From Aerococcus sp. (GTDB lineage Bacteria > Bacillota > Bacilli > Lactobacillales > Aerococcaceae): a DNA stretch of 64,000 bases. The stretch covers positions 176,540 through 240,539 of the forward strand of contig JAUMZE010000002.1 of the NCBI GenBank assembly GCA_030528285.1, in the 5' to 3' direction. The notes below the pieces were generated by a model that was given only the letters and a program-made list of their open reading frames with translations, was not told the DNA's origin and ran no database searches. This document shows, piece by piece, positions 17,158 through 25,622 of this stretch (positions are counted from its first letter, which is position 1; each line of letters starts with the position of its first letter). A program made the position numbers and the translations under genes.

Positions 17158-17388
17158 ATGCAGAGAGTGACTGTACAACAGATGGGAGAGGAGTGGATGT
17201 TACCGATTCCTAATGACCTATCTGTTTTGGAGGGACAAGAATATACGATTGAGCGAAAGTCAGATGGCACATTGATCTACACCCCCGTTCACCAAAATCC
17301 GTTTGAGGGGCATTGGGTGAAGGCAGACCTCAAACAAACGGCATGGCTGAAGAGGGAGGATCTGTTAGAATCGGAGTGGTCAAAGTGA
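17158..17388 (+). CDS. AbrB/MazE-like small protein without an adjacent toxin
   Basis: 76 residues starting MQRVTVQQMGEEWMLPIPND, the swapped-hairpin pattern of AbrB/MazE DNA-binding proteins (beta strand, W-x-x-P-I-P, then LEGQEYTIERKSDGTLIYTP). GGAGGTG lies 7 bases ahead of ATG 17158, which excludes the longer upstream starts. TATAAT at 17128-17133 is probably its -10. A MazF-type toxin would be expected next, but a terminator and then recD2 follow. Either an orphan antitoxin or a transcription factor. Confidence 0.6.
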   Translation: MQRVTVQQMGEEWMLPIPNDLSVLEGQEYTIERKSDGTLIYTPVHQNPFEGHWVKADLKQTAWLKREDLLESEWSK

Positions 17389-17390
17389 TG

Positions 17391-17422
17391 AGAGACAGCG
17401 ATTTCTGTCTCTGCTAATTTTT
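17391..17422 (+). terminator. Intrinsic terminator
   Basis: AGAGACAG / CTGTCTCT perfect 8-bp stem, six-base loop, then TAATTTTT. Isolates the MazE-like gene from recD2. Confidence 0.7.
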
Positions 17423-17482
17423 ACCGGAGCAATCAAGGGGTTGTGTTAGAATGGGGAGACGACGAACGAAGGAGGGGACGAG

Positions 17483-20092
17483 ATGGCAACTGAAACGACT
17501 GCGGAAACTCAGGATTATTTCGTCGGCGAGGTCAAGGCGACATTTTTCACGAATCCAGATAATTATTATCGGGTGATCAAGGTTGGAATTGACGAAACCA
17601 ATACCCTCTACTCGGAGGATAACATTGTGATGACGGGGAATTTCGTGGATCTACAGGAGGGGACTACCTACCAATTCTACGGGGAGATTGTCGATCATCC
17701 GCGTTACGGTATTCAATTCAAGGTGTCCCATTATGAGCAGAAAAAAGCCACCAGTAAGGAAGGACTCGTGCGTTATCTCTCCAGCGATGAATTTCCCGGC
17801 ATTGGGAAGGTTCTCGCTCAGCGTATTGTGGATCGCCTCGGCATGGACGCCATCGACACCATTCTTCAAAAGCCGGACGTCCTCAAAAAAATTCCCGGCC
17901 TCACCAAAAACAAGCAAACCCTATTAATTGAAAAACTAGAAACCAGTGAGGGCAGCCAAGCAATCCTCTTCAAGTTGGCAGAGATGGGCTTCTCCACTAA
18001 TTTCGCAGCGAAAATCTATGCGAAATATGACGCAGAAGCCATCGCAATCATCGAAGAAAATCCTTATGCCTTGATTCAAGATTTCCAGGGCTTTGGTTTT
18101 CAAAAGGCAGATCAACTCGCACTCAGACTCGGCTTTGAAGCGAATAGTCTCGTTCGGATCAAGGGAGCCATTGTGTTTTGTTTGGAGGAGTATTGTTATG
18201 GAAGTGGGGATACCTATGTTCCAACAGAGTGGCTCTTGGGGGCAGTGTATGACCTCCTAACCAGTCATCAAACAGTGGATGCAGCAACGGTGAGCGGGGA
18301 CGATCTGACAGCAGCCCTCAGTGAGATGCGGGAAATGGGAGACATCTATTTGGACGAGGAGCGCGTGGCTTTGGCGAGTCTCTATTTCAGTGAATTAGGG
18401 ATTGCTAATCATGTGAAGCAGATGCTCACGAGTACCTATCAGCCGTATCTCGCGGATAGAGACGTCGATCGAGATATTCAACAGATTGAACAGCGCCAAC
18501 ACATTCAATATGGCCGTGCCCAAAAAGCGGCCATTAAGGAAGCCCTTGCTAGCCATTTCTATATTCTCACGGGAGGTCCGGGCACAGGGAAAACCACCGT
18601 CCTTAATGCGATTGTCCAGATTTATGCGGATTGGCATGAGATTGACCTCACAGAACCAGAAGCCGAAGATTTCCCGATTCTGATGGCAGCTCCCACGGGT
18701 CGAGCAGCGAAACGCATGCAGGAGCTCACCGGCATTCCCGCGAGCACGATTCACCGCTTGTTAGGACTCACCGGTGAGGAGAAGGAAACCACCGACGATA
18801 TGGAGCAAGAATCAACCATCTATGGGAGCGAGTTAGAGGGTAAACTCCTCATTATTGATGAGATGTCCATGGTGGATACGTGGCTTTGTCATCAGCTCCT
18901 GGCGAATATTCCCGCCGAGATGCAGGTCATTCTCGTGGGAGACCAACATCAGTTGCCGTCTGTGGGGCCGGGGCAGGTGCTCTCCGATTTATTGCGTTCT
19001 CAACTGATCCCGTCTCGTGAGCTCGATGAAATTTTTCGCCAGGATGATGGGTCCACGGTGACGCTATTGGCGCACGCGATCAAGGATGGGGACGTGCCCG
19101 CTGATCTCACACAGAACCAGCGTGACCGCTCGTTCTTCCAATTGTCAGCACCCCAGATTCCGGAATTCATAGCGACCGTTGCGAAACGAGCGATGGATCG
19201 CGGGTATGACATCCGAGATATCCAGGTGCTCGCGCCGATGTATAAAGGCGAGGCGGGGATCGATCATATTAATACGGTTCTCCAACAGACCCTCAATCCC
19301 GCTGATCCGACGCAAAAACAGAAACGTGAAGTCACGGCCTTTGAGCGAGCGTTCCGTGTTGGTGATAAGGTTCTCCAGCTGAAGAATAATGCAGAGATGA
19401 ATGTGTTCAACGGTGATATGGGGACGATTGTTGGGATTTATTTTGCGAATGAGACGAAATCCAAGAGCGATGAGATTGTCGTTGAATTCGATGATGAGAT
19501 TGAAGTCACCTATCTGCGTTCTGATTGGAATCAGTTGACGCTGGCGTATTGTTGTTCGATCCACAAGTCGCAGGGGAGCGAATTCCCGATCGTGATTATT
19601 CCGCTCGTTCATCAACATCGCCGCATGCTGCAACGAAACCTCCTCTATACCGCCATTACCCGGACGCGGCAGTCCCTCGTGATGTGTGGGGAGCGAGACG
19701 CCTTTGTGAGTGCGATCCAGAACAAGAGCGCTGAACGCCAAACTCAACTCTATGACCTCTTGCTCGACGATACAGAGCGATTGGGCATTAAACCATCAGC
19801 TTCTATTGCTAGTGAACAATTATTGAGTGAAAAAGCCAAAGAAAAATCCGGTATCAAAGAAGTAACCACAAAAACAGATCGCACAAATAAAAATAAAAAA
19901 ATCAATAGTGGAGAGACAACCACATCATCATCCAAACCAATGTCAATCGATCATCCTGAAGCAACAGCTGCCATTTCTACCGCAGAACCAGCCGTTACGA
20001 TACTCACACCAGAGTTAGTGAATACAGGTGTAATCGATCCTCTGATAGGCATGGAGGGCCTCTCACCGTTCGACTTTCCCGCGGACAAATAA
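17483..20092 (+). CDS. recD2: RecD2-family (RecD-like) ATP-dependent DNA helicase
   Basis: 869 residues. A 5'-3' superfamily 1B helicase acting in DNA repair without RecBC. An N-terminal OB/helix-hairpin-helix region (about 1-200, FPGIGKVLAQRIVDRLG) precedes the helicase core: Walker A GGPGTGKTT, Walker B LLIIDEMSM, GDQHQLPSVGPGQ, SIHKSQGSEFP and YTAITRTRQ. GAAGGAGGGG precedes the ATG, with an extended -10 TGTTAGAAT at 17444-17452. The last 80 or so residues are low-complexity (Ser/Thr/Lys/Ala) and not part of the fold. Confidence 0.93.
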   Translation: MATETTAETQDYFVGEVKATFFTNPDNYYRVIKVGIDETNTLYSEDNIVMTGNFVDLQEGTTYQFYGEIVDHPRYGIQFKVSHYEQKKATSKEGLVRYLSSDEFPGIGKVLAQRIVDRLGMDAIDTILQKPDVLKKIPGLTKNKQTLLIEKLETSEGSQAILFKLAEMGFSTNFAAKIYAKYDAEAIAIIEENPYALIQDFQGFGFQKADQLALRLGFEANSLVRIKGAIVFCLEEYCYGSGDTYVPTEWLLGAVYDLLTSHQTVDAATVSGDDLTAALSEMREMGDIYLDEERVALASLYFSELGIANHVKQMLTSTYQPYLADRDVDRDIQQIEQRQHIQYGRAQKAAIKEALASHFYILTGGPGTGKTTVLNAIVQIYADWHEIDLTEPEAEDFPILMAAPTGRAAKRMQELTGIPASTIHRLLGLTGEEKETTDDMEQESTIYGSELEGKLLIIDEMSMVDTWLCHQLLANIPAEMQVILVGDQHQLPSVGPGQVLSDLLRSQLIPSRELDEIFRQDDGSTVTLLAHAIKDGDVPADLTQNQRDRSFFQLSAPQIPEFIATVAKRAMDRGYDIRDIQVLAPMYKGEAGIDHINTVLQQTLNPADPTQKQKREVTAFERAFRVGDKVLQLKNNAEMNVFNGDMGTIVGIYFANETKSKSDEIVVEFDDEIEVTYLRSDWNQLTLAYCCSIHKSQGSEFPIVIIPLVHQHRRMLQRNLLYTAITRTRQSLVMCGERDAFVSAIQNKSAERQTQLYDLLLDDTERLGIKPSASIASEQLLSEKAKEKSGIKEVTTKTDRTNKNKKINSGETTTSSSKPMSIDHPEATAAISTAEPAVTILTPELVNTGVIDPLIGMEGLSPFDFPADK

Positions 20093-20115
20093 ATGAGAAA
20101 TCCCGAACTTTTAAG

Positions 20116-20144
20116 CTGATTTTTCTAAAGAGATAGGGTATGAT
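20116..20144 (+). promoter_or_regulatory. Probable promoter of the formate/nitrite channel
   Basis: CTGATT, 17 bases, TATGAT (20139-20144), 41 bases ahead of the gene. The -35 is weak. Confidence 0.45.
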
Positions 20145-20184
20145 AAAGCTACTGATTTTTTAGAAGAGGAAGTGGAAATAAGAT

Positions 20185-21003
20185 ATGCATTCACAAGCAG
20201 AATTGGATGAAGTCAGAGGGACATTTGGGACGGTTGTGTACGATTCCATTCGTAAAAAAGACGACCTGTTCTCTCACAACTTCTGGAAATATGCTTTGCG
20301 CAGCGTGTTTGCGACATTGTTCCTGACGATGGGGACGGCGGTCGCGATGCAGGGAGGGCAGATTGCGAACGGAATTGCACCGGGACTTGGTAAATTTGTT
20401 TTTGCCTTCTTATTTGCTTGGTCACTGGTGATGATTGTTTACATGGACGGAGAATTAGCCACCTCTAACATGATGTTCATGACAGTCGGTACGCAGAAGA
20501 AATATATTACATTCGGACGCGGGCTGAAAATTTTGATGACCTGTGTATTGTTCAATATGATCGGTGGAATTATTTTTGCGTGGATGATGTCTCAAACATC
20601 GATTTTTCAAAATCTCCCAGCAGACCACTTCCTTTATACAGCTGTTTCCGCGAAGTTTGCGAAAACACCATGGATCATTTTTATGGAAGGGATTTTTGCG
20701 AACGTGGCGGTAAATACGGCGGTGTTCTCCTCTAACCGAATGACGAATGGCGATGGACGCGTGATTTCTATTATCTTTATTATTTTCATCTTCGCCTTTC
20801 TTGGTGACGAGCACGTGATTGCCAACTTCTGCTCCTTCCCGCTTGCCTTCTTCTCGAACGGTGGCGCGATTCCAGGAATGACAGTTGGCTCTGTATTGAC
20901 GAACTATGTAATGACCTTCTTGGGTAATTTCGCCGGTGGGGGACTCCTCATCGGTTGGGGTTACTACTGGTTAAACAAGAACGAAAAGGTCTATCTCGAT
21001 TAG
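20185..21003 (+). CDS. Formate/nitrite transporter (FNT) family channel
   Basis: 272 residues with about six membrane helices. Family features: an N-terminal cytoplasmic segment, GDGELATSNMMFM-like half-helix region (MDGELATSNM), and NVAVNTAVFSSNRMTN. FNT channels pass formate, nitrite or related weak acids; in a fermentative lactic organism formate export from pyruvate formate-lyase is the natural role. GAGGAAGTG precedes the ATG. A monocistronic unit with its own terminator. The exact substrate is inferred. Confidence 0.85.
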   Translation: MHSQAELDEVRGTFGTVVYDSIRKKDDLFSHNFWKYALRSVFATLFLTMGTAVAMQGGQIANGIAPGLGKFVFAFLFAWSLVMIVYMDGELATSNMMFMTVGTQKKYITFGRGLKILMTCVLFNMIGGIIFAWMMSQTSIFQNLPADHFLYTAVSAKFAKTPWIIFMEGIFANVAVNTAVFSSNRMTNGDGRVISIIFIIFIFAFLGDEHVIANFCSFPLAFFSNGGAIPGMTVGSVLTNYVMTFLGNFAGGGLLIGWGYYWLNKNEKVYLD

Positions 21004-21020
21004 TCGAACACAAAACTTTG

Positions 21021-21049
21021 AACCCGTTGCTTCTGGCAGCGGGTTTTAT
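21021..21049 (+). terminator. Intrinsic terminator
   Basis: AACCCGTTGC / GCAGCGGGTT stem followed by TTTATAATA. Confidence 0.7.
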
Positions 21050-21153
21050 AATAGAAACTAAAATTCCATTTAAGTTCATCTAGAACGATTGACGAATCTA
21101 TATGAAATGTCTAAACTGCTAATTGTGCTTAATCAATAAAACAACGCATAAAA

Positions 21154-21211
21154 TGCTCAGAAACCATTTTGAGCTATTAAGGAAACGAACGCTCACTGAG
21201 GAGCAGCGTTC
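21154..21211 (+). promoter_or_regulatory. Two small hairpins in the leader of the zinc-ribbon gene
   Basis: GCTCA...TGAGC (21154-21173) and GAACGCT...AGCGTTC (21187-21211) lie in tandem just ahead of the ribosome site. They may be only local structure or a translation control element; nothing else was recognised in this 235-base gap apart from the terminator. Confidence 0.3.
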
Positions 21212-21238
21212 ATCTAACAAAACTTGGAGGGATCGAGA

Positions 21239-22375
21239 TTGGATCAACAAAATGTTAAATACTGTCCTAACTGTGGGTCGCCTTTTGTTCCTCCTCAGAA
21301 GTTCTGCATTCAATGTGGGCATCCACTACCGGCGTTTGATCAGACTGAGGATATTCAAACGACCACACCGAAAACCAATCGGTATGTGATGGGACAATCC
21401 ACAGACTCAGTGGAACCAAAAATCGTGGAAGCCAAACAAACGGAACCAATCGAAGAGAGAGACCAGACGGAGGGGAAGCCTTATACCGCCACTCAGTCAG
21501 ATGCAGTGTCGACACCTGCGGACGAAACGCGCACCTTCACACGTGGGGAGACGGCGGACGATTTCTCTGATTGGGTGGATGACTATAATGAGGATCAAGA
21601 TCTCGATGATTATGCGGATGACTACGACAATCCGGATGATTTTACTGAGGATATTGAGCCTCTCGAGAGGAGCACTGCGGACGATATGGGGGATGCATGG
21701 GGGACGATCTCCGGTTACGCGGATAAATTAAAACAAGCCGCTAAAGGAGTCGCTGATACGGTCACTAGTCAAGCGGCCGGGGCCAAGGACAAAGCCCAGT
21801 CCGGTATCAATAAAGCAACCTCCTCTGCATCGTTTGACCGTCACGATGACTACACAGATGATGAGGACGACTACATCAATGAACCGGCTGGACTCACTCA
21901 AGCAGAGAAATGGTTGTGGGGTGGTCGCGTCGGGATGGGACTTGCGTGGTTTGCGTTACTTTTAGGTGCGTTGAACCGCCTCAGTATCTTTATGATTGCG
22001 GTCTTCTTAATCAGTCACTTTGCGTCAAAATTTGCGATGAAACGCTACACAAAATTGACCGGCGACTATAAACGGATCTATCGTACACTCTGGAAAGTGC
22101 AATGGACGATTTTCGTGATTATGATTGCGCTCCTAGCTGTGATGTTTGTGATTCAGTTCATCACGACGAGTGTGCGGACCTCGATGAATTATGCGCTCAA
22201 TCAATTCCACTGGCCAGATGTCAGCGTGAAGGAACTGATTGATACCATCATTAACCAGGTGAAGAGCTGGTTCGGTGGTGGTAGCGGGAGTACGGCGATT
22301 CCAGACGCCACCTCTAGCAGCCAGCAACTCTTTAACAATGTAAGTGAATCGGCGAGCTCCACGATCGGCCAATGA
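21239..22375 (+). CDS. Zinc-ribbon membrane protein of unknown function
   Basis: 378 residues. An N-terminal zinc ribbon (CPNCGSPFVPPQKFCIQCG) is followed by a long acidic, disordered stretch (about 40-150, many Asp/Asp-Asp) and a Lys/Ala helix (about 165-200), then two membrane helices (about 235-265 and 285-310) and a short Ser/Thr-rich end. Start TTG 21239 is chosen because GGAGG lies 8 bases ahead; another TTG at 21224 has none. Zinc-ribbon membrane proteins of this form are common in Firmicutes but their role is unclear. Confidence 0.7.
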   Translation: MDQQNVKYCPNCGSPFVPPQKFCIQCGHPLPAFDQTEDIQTTTPKTNRYVMGQSTDSVEPKIVEAKQTEPIEERDQTEGKPYTATQSDAVSTPADETRTFTRGETADDFSDWVDDYNEDQDLDDYADDYDNPDDFTEDIEPLERSTADDMGDAWGTISGYADKLKQAAKGVADTVTSQAAGAKDKAQSGINKATSSASFDRHDDYTDDEDDYINEPAGLTQAEKWLWGGRVGMGLAWFALLLGALNRLSIFMIAVFLISHFASKFAMKRYTKLTGDYKRIYRTLWKVQWTIFVIMIALLAVMFVIQFITTSVRTSMNYALNQFHWPDVSVKELIDTIINQVKSWFGGGSGSTAIPDATSSSQQLFNNVSESASSTIGQ

Positions 22376-22400
22376 TCTCGCAACCCAATTAATAATATGA

Positions 22401-22451
22401 AAAAGGACTTGTTTTCCCTCTCGCTGTGAGGAGGTTAAACAAGTCTTTTTT
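22401..22451. terminator. Strong two-level terminator hairpin
   Basis: GACTTGTTT / AAACAAGTC outer stem and CCTC/GAGG inner stem, with A-run upstream and TTTTTTT downstream. Serves the convergent zinc-ribbon gene and nnrE remnant. Confidence 0.8.
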
Positions 22452-22471
22452 GTATGAATGAGAAGATCTCT

Positions 22472-23123
22472 CTAAAAGAAGAAGCCGATATCATCCACTG
22501 TGATGTCCCCCAAAATACTGTTGGAGTGCGGGATTTTCCATGCCGTGTTTGTAACACCCGAATGTGATCGCCTCATCTGCGTAAATACATGGTTCGAACG
22601 CCACACCCCGTTCAGCAGAAATCCCACTCGGCACATCCACCGCATACAATCGTGGGCCATTTGTGTGGTTAATCCTTTCAATCAGTGTTGCCACAGGACC
22701 TTCAATAGGACGGTTCAACCCAATCCCAAACAGCCCCCTCGATAATAGCGTCGTACTGGTTGAAATCAACGGTCCCTGGATCAGTGGTGACGACTCCACC
22801 GTAGCCCTCAAAGATTGCCTGTTGTTGCTGGTTTTCAATGGAGGTGTGGATCGGGTCCCCAATCAGGAGTACGTCTGCTTCACCACCCCCTAAGAGGAAC
22901 AACCGTGCGACCGCAATCGCATCGGCTCCGTTATTTCCAGGGCCACTGACGGCGAGTATCTTGGCGTCTTTTGGGAGGGTTTCTAAGAGTTGGCGATAGA
23001 TCGCATGAGCAGCTCCTTCCATCAATAGGAGAGAGGGGACATGTGTTTCCTTCATAATATTTTTTCATAGGTGTACATTTTTGTCGCCGTTTTGATGTCA
23101 ATCTGGCCGTGTAACTGTGCCAT
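22472..23123 (-). pseudogene. nnrE: NAD(P)HX epimerase gene broken by three frameshifts
   Basis: The protein would repair hydrated NAD(P)H. Reading leftward: ATG 23123 begins MAQLHGQIDIKTATKMYTYE; a one-base loss in the A-run at about 23063 shifts to the frame KETHVPSLLLME and AVSGPGNNGADA (the NAD(P)HX-epimerase signature). A GGGGG run near 22737 then shifts it: removing one G gives EGLFGIGLNRPIEGP. A second GGGGG near 22508 shifts it again: removing one G gives QQYFGDITVDDIG before TAG. Ribosome site not evident. About 215 residues when repaired. Confidence 0.82.
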
Positions 23124-23191
23124 AAGAAGAACTTACTTTCTTAATGTGAGTATCCGTTCTTGATAAGAGTCAGCGTAAATGAAGCCATTGA

Positions 23192-24094
23192 TTAAAACGG
23201 GCCGACGTGATCGACCCCGCGACCCTCAATAATACTGGTCGAAGCAAGCCGGTGATCCCAACGCTCGCCACTCCTGAGAACGGTGTGCCAGTTGTGGTTA
23301 TAGTCCGCCATGAAGTAAAGCGAGTAGAGGAGGTCACTCAGATATTTCATGGAGAGATTCGTACTGAAGGTTGAAATCTTGGAGAAGAGGCGTTCATGTG
23401 TTGAAATTCGAAGTGCTACGGTACTGTCCTGTTCCAAGGAGTTATCGCCCATGCTGGTGATTGCAATAACCGGAATTCCGCGCTGTTTGAGGATATGGAG
23501 TGGACGCAAGATTTCATCCCCCTCGCCAGTATAGGAGAACATCACCGCAAGTGTCTCTGTGGGATTTGCGAGATAAGCTTCATACATCCCGAGCCCGTAA
23601 TTATTAGCGAGTGCGCTGTTCAATCCGATGCGCCGTGTTTTTTCCACGAGCGAATGCCCGATAAAACGGTTCTCGAAATTCGCAAATACCAACAAGTTGC
23701 TCTTCTGTTGGAGCAGGTGTTGGCACGTCACGAGGTCCTCGTAATTCAACATTTGCCGTGTTTCTTGAATAGCTTCCATTTCAACGGTGGCGAGTTTCTT
23801 GGCGACGGTGGCAGGGTCGTCGTGCGCGCTAAAAGGGATGTTCACATCAATATCGTTGAAATGGGTTGAAAGCGTCTCCCATTCTTCTAGATATTGGCGT
23901 CTGAGATCGCGCCACCCGTCGAAACCGAGCTTCTTAGCCACACGGATCAGACTCGTGGCATTAGTGTGCGTGGCTTTGGCCATTTCGCTAACAGTCATTT
24001 CGTTCAAATGCTCCGGATGCTCCAACATATAATTTACCAAGAGCTGTTCCGCTTCAGAGAATTTCTCGGTTTGCATTTTTTCATAGATTAACAC
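23192..24094 (-). CDS. RpiR-family regulator of the beta-glucoside PTS operon
   Basis: 300 residues. HTH at about 1-80 (TVSEMAKATHTNATSLIRVA) and SIS domain at about 125-260 (LLVFANFENR, AVMFSYTGEGDE). The start is GTG 24094, with AAGGAG nine bases ahead; the longer in-frame ATG at 24172 has none. Divergent from the lactose/cellobiose-class PTS operon, which it probably controls in response to a phosphosugar. Confidence 0.87.
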   Translation of the reverse strand: MLIYEKMQTEKFSEAEQLLVNYMLEHPEHLNEMTVSEMAKATHTNATSLIRVAKKLGFDGWRDLRRQYLEEWETLSTHFNDIDVNIPFSAHDDPATVAKKLATVEMEAIQETRQMLNYEDLVTCQHLLQQKSNLLVFANFENRFIGHSLVEKTRRIGLNSALANNYGLGMYEAYLANPTETLAVMFSYTGEGDEILRPLHILKQRGIPVIAITSMGDNSLEQDSTVALRISTHERLFSKISTFSTNLSMKYLSDLLYSLYFMADYNHNWHTVLRSGERWDHRLASTSIIEGRGVDHVGPF

Positions 24095-24302
24095 GTGCTG
24101 AGACTCCTTTTCATTGGAATAGGCGTGAACGGATAGAGAGGAATCACTCCCTGAGTCACGCAGAAACAGCAAAAGGGGGTGCTGTTTCGCTTAGTTACCG
24201 CCATCTTAGCATAAATCAGGGGTGGGGTGTGTTGAACGTACACAAGAATTCGTTTCCAAAATGATAATTTGGTGAAGGAGTTTTCTAATCACGTTAAAAA
24301 TC

Positions 24303-24330
24303 TTGCTGAGAGAAAAGAAAGCGCTAAACT
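24303..24330 (+). promoter_or_regulatory. Probable operon promoter with overlapping cre-like site
   Basis: TTGCTG (24303-24308), 16 bases, TAAACT (24325-24330). AGAAAGCGCTAAAC (24316-24329) matches the cre consensus TGWNANCGNTNWCA at 11 of 14 positions and covers the -10. Between 24095 and this site (the rest of the divergent region) no other element was recognised. Confidence 0.4.
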
Positions 24331-24377
24331 AGAAACAGATTAAGAAAAGGCTTACATAAGTTTTAGGAGGATTTATG

Positions 24378-24692
24378 ATGAAGAATGCATTGATTATTTG
24401 TGCAGCAGGTATGTCCAGTTCACTCGTGGCAAAGAAAGCGAGCGAGTACTTTGAAAAGAATGATGAAGAGATCCATGTTGATGCCACCACCATCTCCAAA
24501 GCACCAGATATTATTGATGAAGACAAATACGATCTCTATTTGGTCTCACCACAAGCAAAGATGACCTTCGATAATATGAAAAAACGGGCAGATGCCTTGA
24601 ATAAACCGATCACCAACATTCCACCACAAGCATATGTTCCAATTCCAATGGGGATCGAAAAACTCGCAAAACTCGTTAAAGAAAACCTCTAA
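24378..24692 (+). CDS. PTS lactose/cellobiose-class EIIB
   Basis: 104 residues. The active-site cysteine is Cys8 in LIICAAGMSSSL, the phosphocysteine that donates phosphate to the sugar. AGGAGG is 7 bases ahead of ATG 24378; another ATG one codon earlier is less well spaced. First gene of IIB-IIA-membrane protein-IIC-GH1. Confidence 0.92.
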   Translation: MKNALIICAAGMSSSLVAKKASEYFEKNDEEIHVDATTISKAPDIIDEDKYDLYLVSPQAKMTFDNMKKRADALNKPITNIPPQAYVPIPMGIEKLAKLVKENL

Positions 24693-24721
24693 AGCCTCAC
24701 CACAGAAAGTAGGGATGAAGG

Positions 24722-25054
24722 ATGGAATCAGAAAAAATCCAAGAAATTGCTTTTAACATTATTCTCTATTCTGGTAATGCGCGTTCCCTCACGCATGAAG
24801 CCTTCAATGCGATGGCAGAGGGAAACTACACCGAAGCCGATGAGAAACTAAAAGAAGCCAATGACGCGCTGAACCAAGCCCATAACTCACAAACAGGGCT
24901 ATTGCAGGAATATGCTAGTGGGGAAAAGATCGAAATGGAAGTCATCCTCGTACATGCACAGGATCATTTGATGACGACCATGACCCTCATGGAAATGGCA
25001 ACGGAACTCAAACGTGTCTACCAGAAACTCGAACAGCTTGAACAGAAAGGATAG
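24722..25054 (+). CDS. PTS lactose/cellobiose-class EIIA
   Basis: 110 residues, all-helical and trimeric in this family. The phosphorylated histidine is in VHAQDHL (about residues 80-85), next to the metal-binding aspartate. GATGAAGG lies ahead of the ATG. Takes phosphate from HPr and passes it to the preceding IIB. Confidence 0.92.
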   Translation: MESEKIQEIAFNIILYSGNARSLTHEAFNAMAEGNYTEADEKLKEANDALNQAHNSQTGLLQEYASGEKIEMEVILVHAQDHLMTTMTLMEMATELKRVYQKLEQLEQKG

Positions 25055-25062
25055 GATGCCTC

Positions 25063-25620
25063 ATGAAACGCCATCATAGTCAAGCAAAGAAAGCATCTAA
25101 CGCCGAGGCTCCAACGCAACCGGCGCTGACGAATCGGCAAAAGATGCAGCTTCAGAATATGCGTTATCGGCGTTTTATGATGCTTCGTTACTGTTTAGCG
25201 ATCTTCTTCTTCGCTAATATCACTTGGCTGTTGATGCAGTTGGCGCAGTCAAACGGGTTGATTTTTCTCCCAATCATCTTGATTAGCTTTAACTTGTTAG
25301 CGTTGATCGATATGCAACGTAAAGCAAGCCGTCCCACTGCCCAAAGAGAACTCCGGTTGTCTTGGGTCAGTTACAGCCTCCTCTTACAGGCAGTGGTGGA
25401 CTTGGTGTGGACGGCAACTGTACTCTTCGTCCCACAGTGGGCAGATGGGTGGATTCCCATCTTTCTCATGATTCCAGCAGTAAAGGTCGTGTTGATTGTC
25501 CTCTTACTAGGGCTTTCGATCTATGCCTTGCTCGGGATTTTCAAGGTGAAGCGCATGGAAAAGAAGCAAGATCGTTGGTATCAGAGTGTGAAGAAGTTTG
25601 AAGAACAAATGGGGGGATAG
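25063..25620 (+). CDS. Four-helix membrane protein embedded in the PTS operon
   Basis: 185 residues. A basic N-terminal tail (about 1-40) is followed by four hydrophobic segments (about 44-65, 67-88, 105-128, 133-160) and a charged C-terminal helix (KRMEKKQDRWYQSVKKFEEQ). It lies 8 bases after IIA and 2 bases before IIC, so it is tightly co-expressed. It is not a IIC or IID. No family recognised; it may assist membrane assembly of the PTS or be an accessory to the hydrolase. Confidence 0.65.
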   Translation: MKRHHSQAKKASNAEAPTQPALTNRQKMQLQNMRYRRFMMLRYCLAIFFFANITWLLMQLAQSNGLIFLPIILISFNLLALIDMQRKASRPTAQRELRLSWVSYSLLLQAVVDLVWTATVLFVPQWADGWIPIFLMIPAVKVVLIVLLLGLSIYALLGIFKVKRMEKKQDRWYQSVKKFEEQMGG

Positions 25621-25622
25621 GA

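Noticed and set aside
22491-22862. Long minus-strand ORF of 123 residues as a separate gene
   Set aside because: Only its second half is protein-like and that is the frameshifted middle part of nnrE; the first half is out-of-frame sequence.
25063-25620. Membrane protein as a PTS IID
   Set aside because: IID belongs to the mannose class; size, helices and motifs do not fit and the operon is lactose-class.
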